From the NCBI RefSeq assembly GCF_002234535.1, contig NZ_CP022521.1, forward strand, positions 62,001 to 126,000: DNA of 64,000 nt, written 5' to 3'. The DNA is from Actinoalloteichus hoggarensis. GTDB lineage: Bacteria > Actinomycetota > Actinomycetes > Mycobacteriales > Pseudonocardiaceae. Below the pieces are notes generated by a model, which searched no databases, was not told the origin of the DNA, and saw nothing but the letters and a program-made list of their open reading frames with translations. Made by a program: the position numbers and the translations under genes. Shown in pieces: positions 16,740-25,480 of the stretch; positions within the stretch are counted from its first letter, which is position 1, and each line of letters opens with the position of its first letter.

Positions 16740-18275
16740 TCAATTCTGCTCCAGCGTCCGGAGCGTGTCCTCGGCGAGGGTGCGGAACGCCGCCGCGACC
16801 GGCTCGCCCGCGCCGTTCGTCGGTCCCGCCACGCCGATGCGGACCACGTACTCGCCGGAGACATAGACGGCCCGATGAATGCTCTGCTCCTCGCCGACCT
16901 GCTCGAAGACGCGTACCTCCGCGGGGACTTCCTCCATCGCGACGGCGGCGAGTCCCAACTCGGTCTGCGAGCGGGCCAACGCCTCAGCGGCCGCCAGTGC
17001 CGCGTCAGCGGTCGGGGCGACGCCGACGAGGACGCCGAAGGCGTTGTCACCGTCCACCGAACCCCGGAAGAAGATCTCCGACACGTCATGGTCGGCGAAC
17101 GTGGCGACCTCGCTCTCGCCGAGGACTCCCGCGTTCACTGCCGCGTCACGGCTCATCGCCTCGGGATGGGGAGCGACGGCGCCGGGCAGCGCGGGGAAGT
17201 CCGGCTGTACGGCCTCCTCCGCGGGCGCGGCGCCGTCGCCCTGACCCTGCGCGTGGTCCGGGACGGTCGTGTCCCCGGGCTCCGGGCCGTTCTGGGAGAG
17301 AAGCCAGAAGGCACCCGCCGCGATCACCGCGAGTACGACGACGGCGACGGCCACGATCGGCAGGTACTTCCGTCGCGGCCTGGCGTTCTGCGCGCTGAAG
17401 ACCTCCTCGGCGCGGCCCGCGTAGGGACCCGGCCTGCTCGCCTGGTCGGTCTCCCGCAGTGCCAGCGCGTCCTGGTCGGTCTGGTGGACGTTCGGGTGGT
17501 CCTGCATGACCGCGCCGAGCCGGGCGCCGAGCGTCTGGGCCTCCGTCGCGCCGTCGGGCACCGGGACGCCGGGGTTCGGGCCTGCCTGCCGTGCGGTGCT
17601 CGGCACCGGAGCTGGTGCGGTCGGCCCGGCGCCGGGCGCTCCCGTCGTCGCGGGGCGTGAGGTCGGATGACTCGGGGCGGGCGCGGCGGCGGCCAGCTGC
17701 TCGTCCGCTGCCGGAGTCGTCGCGGCCGGGGCGTCAGGATCGTTCGACACGGCCGCCGCGGTGACGTCGTCCCGGCCGATCACGCCCGGCTGGTCGGTCG
17801 GGTGGGCGCCCGGCCGGCCGGGCGCTCCGTCGGTCACCTGGTCGGTCGTCGCTTCGGCGGGCGAGGGCTCAGCCGGGTCCTGCCGCGTCTGCTCGATCCG
17901 CGCCTGCTCCGGCTGCGTCCGGGGCGCCACGGCGTGCTCGTGCTCGGCCGCGCTCACGCCGGCTGCGTCGGACGTGCCCGCGCCGGCCGCTCCGGTGCCT
18001 CTGCCCGCGAACGCCTGGGAGATGGATGCCGCGCCCGCCTCGGTTCGAGTGGCCGCCTCGCCTGCGGCGGCCTGCTGCGCGTCGGTCTGCGCGGGCGTCG
18101 AGAGCGCGGCGATCGGCTGATTGCGCAGTGTGAGCTGAGTGTCGAAGGGCGATCCCGCCCTGCTGCCCGCTGCGATCGACAGGACGGCGTCTCGTTGCTC
18201 CTGATGCTCGCTCTGCGAGATGTCGCCTGCAGCGAGAGCGGTATCGAGTCTGCGCAACTCGTCCTGCCAGGTCAT
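16740..18275 (-). CDS. Paralogous single-pass membrane protein, SHOCT-like N-terminus, Ala/Pro-rich linker
   Basis: A 511-residue paralogue of the next gene, with the same plan. The start MTWQDELRRLDTALAAGDIS matches; a very long Ala/Thr/Pro-rich cytoplasmic linker runs to about 310; one membrane segment (LPIVAVAVVVLAVIAAGAFWLL) is followed by an outer domain that shares an EHLYVSGEYVVRIGV-like end with its neighbour. The ATG at 18275 has AAGGAG at proper spacing. About 280 bp separate it from the following gene, so the two may have separate promoters. No function is known. Confidence 0.72.
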   Translation of the reverse strand: MTWQDELRRLDTALAAGDISQSEHQEQRDAVLSIAAGSRAGSPFDTQLTLRNQPIAALSTPAQTDAQQAAAGEAATRTEAGAASISQAFAGRGTGAAGAGTSDAAGVSAAEHEHAVAPRTQPEQARIEQTRQDPAEPSPAEATTDQVTDGAPGRPGAHPTDQPGVIGRDDVTAAAVSNDPDAPAATTPAADEQLAAAAPAPSHPTSRPATTGAPGAGPTAPAPVPSTARQAGPNPGVPVPDGATEAQTLGARLGAVMQDHPNVHQTDQDALALRETDQASRPGPYAGRAEEVFSAQNARPRRKYLPIVAVAVVVLAVIAAGAFWLLSQNGPEPGDTTVPDHAQGQGDGAAPAEEAVQPDFPALPGAVAPHPEAMSRDAAVNAGVLGESEVATFADHDVSEIFFRGSVDGDNAFGVLVGVAPTADAALAAAEALARSQTELGLAAVAMEEVPAEVRVFEQVGEEQSIHRAVYVSGEYVVRIGVAGPTNGAGEPVAAAFRTLAEDTLRTLEQN

Positions 18276-18575
18276 GACTGTGCTCCTTCGCTGCTTCCAC
18301 GAACCTGTCCGCGAAACGGTCCGGGTTGTTCATCGCCTATTCAAACTTCGATATAAGCAGCCGACGCCGTGATGTGATCGAGATCAAAGTGCCGCAGTTT
18401 CCGGATCATCTTGTCCATCGGGCAGGCGGTTGTCGAGGACGATGTCGAGTTCTTGCCCTCGCACGGTCCGATTCGACGGCTGCCGCCGGTCGACCAAGAA
18501 GATCACAGCAGGTCAGGCTGAAGCGTCTTGCATGAGGGTGCCCATGGCGGCGTGAGAGTTGCGTACAGTGGCGGT

Positions 18576-19241
18576 ATGGCGTTGTTCGGCGGGGCCAGAG
18601 GGCGGATCGTGACTTCTGACGAGGCGTTGTCAGGTCGTGACACTCCGTTGATGATCAGTGGGCGACACGCGGTCTTCCCGGATCGTCGGATCGTGCCGCC
18701 CTTCCCGGAAGGACTGCGGACAGTCGTGTTCGGGATGGGTTGTTTCTGGGGTGCGGAACGGATCTTCTGGCAGACGAAGGGCGTCTGGTCGACCGCGGTC
18801 GGGTACGCGGGCGGCAGCACGCCCAATCCGACCTACGAAGAGGTCTGCAGCGGGCTCACCGGGCACACCGAGGTCGTCCTCGTCGTCTTCGATCCGGCAG
18901 TCATCTCGCTGTCCGAGCTGCTCCGAGTGTTCTGGGAGGGCCACGATCCCACCCAGGGCATGCGGCAGGGCAACGACGTCGGCACCCAGTACCGATCGGC
19001 GATCTACACCTCCGACGAGTCGCAGCAGGCGGTGGCCGAAGCGAGCCGCGACGAGTATCAGCGGGCACTCGGCTCGGCTGGTCACGGCGCCATCACCACG
19101 GAGATCGCGCCGCTCGCCGACTTCTATTACGCGGAGGAGTACCACCAGCAGTACCTGAGCGACGCCAAGAACCCGAACGGCTATTGCGGCATCGGCGGTA
19201 CGGGTGTCGCCTGCCCGGTGGGGCTCGGCGCGCAGCGCTGA
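18576..19241 (+). CDS. msrA: Peptide-methionine (S)-S-oxide reductase MsrA
   Basis: Cytoplasmic repair enzyme that reduces methionine-S-sulfoxide in proteins, recycled by thioredoxin; 221 residues. The catalytic Cys56 sits in GMGCFWGAE. The substrate pocket motifs GYAGG, TGHTEVV and the YRSAIY segment are present, and [13 protein letters not shown] near the C-terminus carries the resolving cysteines. The ATG at 18576 (MALFGG) is the usual family start, although the frame extends 16 codons upstream. The gene stands alone on the plus strand, between a membrane-protein gene and a lipoprotein gene on the minus strand. Confidence 0.95.
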   Translation: MALFGGARGRIVTSDEALSGRDTPLMISGRHAVFPDRRIVPPFPEGLRTVVFGMGCFWGAERIFWQTKGVWSTAVGYAGGSTPNPTYEEVCSGLTGHTEVVLVVFDPAVISLSELLRVFWEGHDPTQGMRQGNDVGTQYRSAIYTSDESQQAVAEASRDEYQRALGSAGHGAITTEIAPLADFYYAEEYHQQYLSDAKNPNGYCGIGGTGVACPVGLGAQR

Positions 19242-19473
19242 GAGCGGTTGCCGGAACGCTCATCCTGACGCCTTTCACATGGAAGGGTCCTGCGGTGCCC
19301 TGACGGCGCACCTGCGGCGGTTCCGACGCGCCTCGCACCGAGAGAATCGCTGTCGGAGTCTGGTGACAGTGGCGGGCCGCGATCTCGCACTTCGCGCGGA
19401 CGATTCGGTGGACGGGTCGGCGCTCGCCGACGACGAGCGACCGTGGAGGCTCTGCTTCGGAGACTTCTCGACC

Positions 19474-20259
19474 TCAGGCCCCGCCTTCCAGGACGACGAA
19501 GAACTCGCCGATCTCGCTCTCGCAGGATGTCGTCACCCGAGACGGGTGATCGGCAGGGTCCAGTTCGGCGCAGGTCCAGTGCGCAGCCTGTCCGCCGTCG
19601 TCGACTCGGGCGATCACCTCGCGAGCAGCGACGCATCCCACCTGGTCGGCGGGCGCCGTGCCGTTGATCTTCGATGGCAGCCCTGCCTTGGTGACGAGCT
19701 GCCGCAGTTCGCCGTCGTGCACGGGCAGTCCGCCGCACTGGACGTCGCCGCTCTCCGGCCGGGCATGGTGCAGCAGCCGGGTGGTCACGACGGTCAGGTT
19801 CACGTCGTCGTCCCGGCCGCAGAGAACTCCCTGGGTCGCCGCCGCCGTCGAATCGGCCGCGCAGGTCCAGCCGTCGATCCTGGCGCGTTGACCGACGCCG
19901 TGGGCCCCGCTTCGGTGGTACTCGCCCGCGATCCGGCGAGCCTCGGCGCAGTCGACGCTACGCCCGTCCTCATCGGCGAGCGCGGTGACGGCGAAGCCGA
20001 TGTCGTCCGGGGTGCGCACGGCCTCGCAGACCAGGTCCGGGCCGGTGGGGCGGACTTCCACCGCGGGCCGCCGTGTCACCGGTACCTCCGCCGACACGCT
20101 GATCGACTCCGTCGCGGAGTCCGGCGTCAGGCTGCTGATCAACTCGGGGGAGGACCGCTGTGCTGAATCCTGCTCGGCTCGGTCGAGCTCGGCGCAGGAG
20201 GCCGCGGTCAGACAGCCCACCGCCAGTATCGCGACTCGCCACCCCGCCCGGGTCGACAT
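19474..20259 (-). CDS. Putative lipoprotein of unknown function
   Basis: A 261-residue exported protein. The signal peptide MSTRAGWRVAILAVGCLTAASC ends in a lipobox (TAASC, Cys22). The mature part is acidic and carries about eight further Cys, for example VCEAV, VDCAEA, WTCAADS, VLCGRDD and VQCGG. They are spread in pairs, suggesting disulfide bonds. Two segments look alike (GWTCAADSTAA... and HWTCAELDPAD...), hinting at an internal duplication of a small domain. The ATG at 20259 is preceded by GGAGAACACG. I recognise no family. Confidence 0.78.
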   Translation of the reverse strand: MSTRAGWRVAILAVGCLTAASCAELDRAEQDSAQRSSPELISSLTPDSATESISVSAEVPVTRRPAVEVRPTGPDLVCEAVRTPDDIGFAVTALADEDGRSVDCAEARRIAGEYHRSGAHGVGQRARIDGWTCAADSTAAATQGVLCGRDDDVNLTVVTTRLLHHARPESGDVQCGGLPVHDGELRQLVTKAGLPSKINGTAPADQVGCVAAREVIARVDDGGQAAHWTCAELDPADHPSRVTTSCESEIGEFFVVLEGGA

Positions 20260-20448
20260 CGTGTTCTCCTCACTGATCGCTCTCCGATCAGGTTGGAAGA
20301 TTACCGTCGGTGGTGGGGAGCGTGGGTGTGTCACGGCTCGTCGCATCCGGATGGCTGTCGCCGAACCTGCAACCTCTCCCGCCGATTCCGCGTACTACCG
20401 GCAGTCCGCGATCACCGTCGGTGATCGGACGATCTGCTAGGAGCGTGC

Positions 20449-20839
20449 ATGCAGGAAAGACGATCATCATGGAGACCGCCCTCGGCGGTGCTCACGGCGT
20501 GCGCCGCGTTCCTCGCTGCCGTTGATCGACCTCCACTACGACATGGCGTCGAGCCTGCCGCACACCGCGCCGGCTGGGGAGGACGTCACCCTCGGCGTCG
20601 CGGCCGGTTATCAAGCCGGCCCCACCATCGACGCGGCCGGTGTGGCGGCCCCGCGGGTCGAGTTCGCCACCGATGGTGAGACGTGGCAGGACGCTGTGGT
20701 CACCGAGGCGGAGCAGGGCTGGACCGTGAGGGTTCCCGGACAGGAGGCGGGGCCCGTGTCATTGCGGGTGCATGCGGCCGACGAAGCCGCGGGCAACTCC
20801 CACACGGAGACATTGATCACGGCCCACGAGGTTCGCTGA
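20449..20839 (+). pseudogene. Remnant of a secreted serine protease-like gene (internal deletion/frameshift)
   Basis: Two pieces in different frames. From 20449 a signal-peptide-like segment runs MQERRSSWRPPSAVLTACAAFLAA and then degenerates. From about 20522 another frame encodes 105 residues resembling the C-terminal region of a secreted subtilisin-type (S8) peptidase: YDMASSLPHTAPAGEDVTLG, VEFATDGETWQDA, a GWTVRVPG turn, and VSLRVHAADEAAGN. No catalytic domain is present between them. The simplest reading is a protease gene that has lost its middle. The family is inferred from the C-terminal pattern only, and the second frame alone could still be translated. Confidence 0.45.
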
Positions 20840-20868
20840 GATGAGTCGGACGTCGTCTCGGCGGGGTG

Positions 20869-21987
20869 TCACGACCCGGCTGGGGCGGCGTCCCTTCGGC
20901 GGGCGTGACGATCGCGTTCACGCCGCCGGTACCAGTCGTGGACGGGCAGCTCGACCAGTCGATACAGCAGCTCGGCACAGACGCCGGAGACCAGGATCGC
21001 CGCCACGACGGCCATGCCCGCTCCGGCATGCGGGCTGACGAACTCCAGGATCGGGAAGCCGACCGGCATGTGGATGAGGAAGATCGAGTACGTCCGCTTC
21101 GCCACCTCGCGGACGGCTCGTGATCGAGCAAGGCCGCCGTTCGCCCCGAGCAACAGCACCGTCAGCAGGGTCATCAACAGCACGGTCCGCTCGACAGGGT
21201 CACCGTAAGGGATGGTCTCGTGATTCAGCCCGCCCCAGATGAACAGCAGGTAGTGGCCGGCTCCGACGGCGATGCCCGCGGACGGCCGCAGGCGCCCGGA
21301 GCGCACCAGCGAGATGCACTGCCCGATGAACAACACCGGCAGAAAAGTCGCCATGGTGCGGAGATGGTTCAGAGTCGCCGTGGGCGTCTCCATCGTCAAC
21401 GCGAGCGCGATGCCGATGATCAGTCCTGCGATGAGTGGTCCGAGCCACGGCCTGTCCCGTCCAGGGCGGATCATCGCCGCGGTGAACAGGTAGAAGGCGA
21501 ACTGCAGCGTCAGAGTCCAGGCCACCGGAAGGACGACGTTCTGCTCGGTCAGGAAGTGATTGGCCAGCGTGAGGCTGCCGATCAGCGCGTTGGCGTCGGC
21601 CGTCATGGCGGGATTGCCGCCGGGGAACACCTCGATCAGCACCAGCAGCCAGCTGATCACCACGGCGACCCAGAAGGCGGGCAGCAACCGGAACGCCCGC
21701 CGCACCAGGAACTGTCCCGGCGTCTCCTTCTCCGTCACGTAGCTGATGACCAGCCCGCTGATCAAGAACAACGATGACAGACCGACCATGCCGAGGTTCG
21801 GCAGCAGTCGCAGCGATGCGACCGTGTCGTTCACCGCGTCACGGAAGTCCAACGCCAGATCTCGAGTCGCAGTCCAGTCCATGAAATGGCGATAGACGAT
21901 GAACAGGGCGGCGACGGCTCGGAGGACGTCCAATCCGTAGAGGTATTGCCGCTTCGGCGCCGGTGACGGGGGTGGTGGAGTGCTCAC
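20869..21987 (-). CDS. Acyltransferase-3 family membrane protein
   Basis: Integral membrane O-acyltransferase, 372 residues, about ten membrane segments. The opening helix YGLDVLRAVAALFIVYRHF carries the conserved Arg and His. RRAFRLLPAFW is the second Arg motif, and the C-terminal Ser-rich end KRTYSIFLIHMPVGFP and YRLVELPVHDWYRRRE match OafA-type enzymes. It closely resembles the protein at 8728-10215 (shared LFLISGLVI, FLPVLFIGQ patterns), so the two are paralogues. The start is GTG with GGAGGGATCTACAG upstream. The acceptor glycan is unknown. Confidence 0.9.
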   Translation of the reverse strand: MSTPPPPSPAPKRQYLYGLDVLRAVAALFIVYRHFMDWTATRDLALDFRDAVNDTVASLRLLPNLGMVGLSSLFLISGLVISYVTEKETPGQFLVRRAFRLLPAFWVAVVISWLLVLIEVFPGGNPAMTADANALIGSLTLANHFLTEQNVVLPVAWTLTLQFAFYLFTAAMIRPGRDRPWLGPLIAGLIIGIALALTMETPTATLNHLRTMATFLPVLFIGQCISLVRSGRLRPSAGIAVGAGHYLLFIWGGLNHETIPYGDPVERTVLLMTLLTVLLLGANGGLARSRAVREVAKRTYSIFLIHMPVGFPILEFVSPHAGAGMAVVAAILVSGVCAELLYRLVELPVHDWYRRRERDRHARRRDAAPAGS

Positions 21988-22035
21988 CTGTAGATCCCTC
22001 CGGCCCGGCCCTTCGTCGGTGCCTGCTGACGCGAA

Positions 22036-22067
22036 AGAGGCTCGATCGAAATCGATCGAGCCTCTTG
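22036..22067 (-). terminator. Hairpin terminator downstream of tRNA-Gly
   Basis: Perfect 15-bp inverted repeat (arms 22036-22050 and 22053-22067) with a two-base loop, 8 bp past the tRNA 3' end. On the minus strand the stem is followed by TTTCGCG. Confidence 0.8.
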
Positions 22068-22074
22068 TCCCGAG

Positions 22075-22145
22075 CGGACGACGGGATTCGAACCCGCGAC
22101 CCTCACCTTGGCAAGGTGATGCGCTACCACTGCGCTACGTCCGCA
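22075..22145 (-). tRNA. tRNA-Gly (anticodon GCC)
   Basis: A 71-base cloverleaf on the minus strand: 7-bp acceptor stem GCGGACG/CGTCCGC, D-loop with AGTGGTA, anticodon stem TCACC/GGTGA with loop TTGCCAA (anticodon GCC), and a T-loop TTCGAAT closed by a GCGGG/CCCGT stem (one G-T pair). The 3' CCA is not encoded. It decodes GGC/GGU glycine codons. Confidence 0.97.
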
Positions 22146-22233
22146 CGATGTCCGCCTCTGGGGTGAACCCCGTGTGGTGACACCACTCTAGCTCGCCTCC
22201 GAACCACTGCCTACACCGGGTCGGCCGAAGATC

Positions 22234-22677
22234 TCAGCCGTGCGCCTTCGGGCCCGTGCGGTCGACCGTGATCCGCAGGATCACCCGTCGCTGCTCGCGC
22301 ATCGCCGTGCGGTACTCGTCCCAATCGGGATGCTCGCCGGAGACCTGGCGGTAGTACTGCTCCAACAGCGGCATCGCCGTCGGCAGTTCGACGACGTCCG
22401 CTCGGCCGTCGATCTGGAGCCAGCCGCCGAAGAACTCGTCCGACAGCACGCACAGCCAGACTCGGGCGTCGCGGCGGACGTTGCGGACCTTGTACGCCGT
22501 CTCCCGCGTGCTGACGAGCACGCGACCCTCCTCGTCGACGGCCGTGAGCACCGGGGACATCTGGGGTGTCCCGTCGGCTCGGGCGGTGGCCAGCACCGCC
22601 CGATGCTGCTCGCGGACCCTGTCCAGGGCGACACCGTGCTCCACGACTGCCTCCGAGTGCTCATCGACCCGTGCCAC
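22234..22677 (-). CDS. PPOX-class F420-dependent oxidoreductase (split beta-barrel)
   Basis: A 147-residue member of the flavin/deazaflavin oxidoreductase family (TIGR03618-like). It has the typical start of the barrel (HRAVLATARADGTPQMSPV), TRETAYKVRNVRRDARVWLCV and a WLQIDGRADVVELP strand. These proteins bind cofactor F420 or FMN as dimers and reduce diverse small molecules; the substrate is unknown. F420 is common in this lineage. The start is GTG at 22677 with no strong ribosome-binding site visible. It lies 88 bp upstream of the tRNA on the same strand. Confidence 0.9.
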   Translation of the reverse strand: MARVDEHSEAVVEHGVALDRVREQHRAVLATARADGTPQMSPVLTAVDEEGRVLVSTRETAYKVRNVRRDARVWLCVLSDEFFGGWLQIDGRADVVELPTAMPLLEQYYRQVSGEHPDWDEYRTAMREQRRVILRITVDRTGPKAHG

Positions 22678-22878
22678 GCCCGAACCGGCGCCGCTTCCTC
22701 GGCCTCCACCCTCTCAGATGAGAAGATCGCCGAGGGAGCGTCTTCGAGGCCGTCGCGAGTGCTGGGCGAGTCGCTGTGGACGCGGTACGGTGAGTCTACG
22801 CACGGTGATCGACCCCGACTTCTCCGTTGTCTCTTGGTGGTGGGTGGCCCCTGCCGCCACTGCCCGCTGGGAGGCGGC

Positions 22879-23322
22879 ATGAACAAGATGGTGCGCGGCG
22901 CCGACGGCCGGATGTGGACCATCCAGGGCCAGATGGAGTGGACGCATCCGCTGCAGCTCGACGAGTTCGAGCACGACGTCAGCGGCGGTCGAGGTCCCGG
23001 CATCCTGTTGTCGATCGTGCTCGGCGCGCTCGTCGTCCTGTTGATCCTCTGGCTTCCCCCGGAGGTCGTCGTCCCGAGCTGGCTGCTCCTCGCGCTGCTC
23101 CTCGTCCTGATCTTCTTCCCGGCTCGGTGGGTGCTGCGCAGGCCGTGGACGCTGGTCGCCGAGACCCAGGCAGGCGTCGACGAGGAGGAGCTTCCGCAGG
23201 AACGCTGGACTGGTGTGGTGCGCGGGGTGTTCCTGGTGCGTCAGGAGGCGGCGAAGACCGCACGACACATCGAGGTGTACTCGGAGCCGGATCAAGAGGG
23301 CACGCTGCAACTCGTCGACTGA
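22879..23322 (+). CDS. Small membrane protein of unknown function (two membrane helices)
   Basis: A 147-residue protein conserved in style with actinobacterial small membrane proteins. An N-terminal cytoplasmic segment (VRGADGRMWTIQGQMEW, DEFEHDV) precedes two adjacent membrane helices (about 42-60 and 65-83) linked by PPEVVVPSW, then a positively charged FPARWVLRRPW stop and a soluble C-terminal domain of about 60 residues. The ATG at 22879 has GGGAGG at ideal spacing. Divergent from the F420 oxidoreductase. No function can be assigned. Confidence 0.8.
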   Translation: MNKMVRGADGRMWTIQGQMEWTHPLQLDEFEHDVSGGRGPGILLSIVLGALVVLLILWLPPEVVVPSWLLLALLLVLIFFPARWVLRRPWTLVAETQAGVDEEELPQERWTGVVRGVFLVRQEAAKTARHIEVYSEPDQEGTLQLVD

Positions 23323-23522
23323 TCCCCGCCGTACTCGGGCAGGCTCGTCGCGTCGCCCGTGACGGTGTTCGGCGGGGCCCGCCCGCCAGGCCGGTCGCGC
23401 GTACCGTGTCACCCGCTGCGAAATGAGTACCGCCGCGCCGCGGTGTCCAGCGGAGCCGCGGGCGGCGGCCTCGGCCGGGTCATCGCCCGGTGGGAAGCGG
23501 CGCGCGGGCGCACACTGGGCAC

Positions 23523-24386
23523 GTGCCTGAGCTTCCCGAGATCGAGGCGATCGTCGGCTATCTGCGGGAACACGCGGTGGAGCGGACGATCTCCCGGATC
23601 GACATCGCGTCGCCCTCGGTGCTGAAGACGGCGGACCCGCCGTGGACCGAGCTGCACGGCGGACGGGTTCGGCACGTCGACCGGCACGGCAAGTTCCTCG
23701 ATCTCGACTGCGGCGGACTGCACCTGGTGACCCATCTGGCGCGAGCAGGCTGGCTGCGGTGGGCGGATGTGCTCGCCGCCGCCCCGCCACGGCCCGGCCG
23801 GGGACCGCTGGCCGTGCGAGTCCACCTCGGTCCGCCCGGCACCGGCCCCGGATTCGACCTCACCGAGGCCGGGACCAGGAAGGGCCTCGCCGTCTGGGTG
23901 GTGCGCAGCCCGTCGGAGGTGCCTGGCATCGCGAACCTCGGGCCGGACGCGGCGACCCTGGACGAGGCGGGCCTGGCCGAGGTGCTGCGGGGCCGTGCCG
24001 AACGCCTCAAGACGGTGTTGACCACGCAGTCGATGCTGGCGGGGCTGGGCAACGCCTACTCCGACGAGGTGCTGCACGCGGCTCGGCTCTCGCCCTATGC
24101 GACGGCGGGCAGGCTGACGTCGGGAGAGGTCGATCGGCTGCACGCGGCGCTGGAGATCGTGCTCTCCGACGCCGTGCATCGCTCGGTCGGCCTGGAGGCG
24201 GCTCGGCTCAAGGGGGAGAAGCGCTCGGGCCTGCGCGTGCACGGGCGGACAGGCCTGCCGTGCCCGGTCTGCGGGGACACCATCGCGGAGGTGTCCTTCG
24301 CCGATCGCTCCTTCCAGTACTGCCCGACCTGCCAGACCGGTGGGCGGATGCTGGCCGACCGCCGCCGCTCGCGTTTCGTCAAGTGA
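23523..24386 (+). CDS. Fpg/Nei family DNA glycosylase-lyase
   Basis: Base-excision repair enzyme that removes oxidised bases and cleaves the abasic strand; 287 residues. It begins VPELPEIE, so after Met removal Pro2 is the Schiff-base nucleophile and Glu3 the general acid. Lys57 in RHGKFLDL contacts phosphate. An H2TH domain follows (LAGLGNAYSDEVLHAA near 180), then a four-Cys zinc finger (CPVCG ... YCPTCQTGGR). The GTG at 23523 is fixed by the need for Pro at position 2. The extension from 23490 must be wrong. Whether it prefers 8-oxoG or pyrimidines is not clear. Confidence 0.93.
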   Translation: MPELPEIEAIVGYLREHAVERTISRIDIASPSVLKTADPPWTELHGGRVRHVDRHGKFLDLDCGGLHLVTHLARAGWLRWADVLAAAPPRPGRGPLAVRVHLGPPGTGPGFDLTEAGTRKGLAVWVVRSPSEVPGIANLGPDAATLDEAGLAEVLRGRAERLKTVLTTQSMLAGLGNAYSDEVLHAARLSPYATAGRLTSGEVDRLHAALEIVLSDAVHRSVGLEAARLKGEKRSGLRVHGRTGLPCPVCGDTIAEVSFADRSFQYCPTCQTGGRMLADRRRSRFVK

Positions 24387-24565
24387 CCGGTGCGTGCGGA
24401 GAGGCCTCGCCGCGTCGGTGGAACTCGGCAGGGCCGTGGTGTCACAGTGTGAGCGTCGCGGCCCGAGCAGCCCGCCGGAGGCCCGACCGACCGGTCCGAT
24501 CGTCGCCGCCTCCGACCGGCGTCGCCGCCTTCCGCGCGGGTGGCTGCCGCGCCGGGCGTCCGACG

Positions 24566-25453
24566 TCAGCGGACCTGACCGGGATGCCGCGGCCTGCGCT
24601 CACCCGCTGCCGCCGCGGCACCCTCGACCCGGACGACGTGAAAGCGCGCCGTGGTGCGCACGTCGACCGGGTCGAGGAGCCGAGACATCCGGCGGATCAG
24701 GTACAGGGAGAGCACCGCCACCGCGGCCGCGGTCAGGTTGAGCACGAGATGCAGCAGCACCCCGTCGGCCATCGCCTGCGCGCCCTCGCGAAAACGCCAG
24801 AGGACGGCCGTGAAACCGAGCAGCAGATTGATCGACCACGCGATCCACCAGACCGTCACCGGTCTGCTCGGCCGAGGCCGCCGATCGGGCGGTCGCAGGG
24901 CGGCGGTGTGCTCCAGCTCCGCCAGGACCGAACCGGGAACGATCAGGTTCACGCCCGGTGCCAGGAATCCGAGGATCACCTGCCATCGGGGTCGGGACGG
25001 TCGCACCTCGGCCAGTTCGGCCGCCGCCTCGCCTGCCCGCACCAGCCACAGCAGAGCCGCTCCGAAGGCGCCGACGCCGAAGACGAGGGCGAGCAGCGCA
25101 CTGGTCTGCACAGCGCTGTCGGACAGCCGCACCGTCTGCACGGTCAACGCTCCGTGCAGACCCGCGACCAGCAGCAGGTAACGCCATGCCTCAGCGGCCG
25201 CGGCGAGCACCAGCAGCACCGCCGTCGCCCAGAGCATGCGGATCGCGGGCACCGCGACCAGGCGCGCTCGGGTGCTCGCGTCGAGCGTCGGAGCCGCCAT
25301 GCTCGGCACCGAGGTCGGCGCACGCCATCCCAGCAGCGGCAGACCCCAGCGCGGCGGCGCGGGATAGGAGGGCGGTCCCCGATACACCGGCGGGGGCGTC
25401 GTCCGTCCGACCGGCCGGAGTACCGGGTCGGGTGGGACGGCCACCCATCGCAT
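24566..25453 (-). CDS. DUF4328-type multi-pass membrane protein
   Basis: A 295-residue protein with a Pro-rich cytoplasmic N-terminus, then about six membrane segments. The core signature WLVRAGEAAAELAEV...RWQVILGFLAPGVNLIVPGSVLAEL matches the DUF4328 pattern. Function is unknown; members occur in many actinobacteria. The ATG at 25453 (MRWVAVPP) is chosen; a GTG eight codons upstream is possible but nearly abuts the upstream rhodanese stop. The two genes lie close together on the same strand and may be one operon. Confidence 0.82.
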   Translation of the reverse strand: MRWVAVPPDPVLRPVGRTTPPPVYRGPPSYPAPPRWGLPLLGWRAPTSVPSMAAPTLDASTRARLVAVPAIRMLWATAVLLVLAAAAEAWRYLLLVAGLHGALTVQTVRLSDSAVQTSALLALVFGVGAFGAALLWLVRAGEAAAELAEVRPSRPRWQVILGFLAPGVNLIVPGSVLAELEHTAALRPPDRRPRPSRPVTVWWIAWSINLLLGFTAVLWRFREGAQAMADGVLLHLVLNLTAAAVAVLSLYLIRRMSRLLDPVDVRTTARFHVVRVEGAAAAAGERRPRHPGQVR

Positions 25454-25480
25454 GCGCTGACCTGATCGCGGCTGCACGCC

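Noticed and set aside
20449-22145. An integrated element using tRNA-Gly as attachment site
   Set aside because: A gene remnant and an acyltransferase lie at the tRNA 3' side, but there is no integrase and no second copy of the tRNA 3' end.
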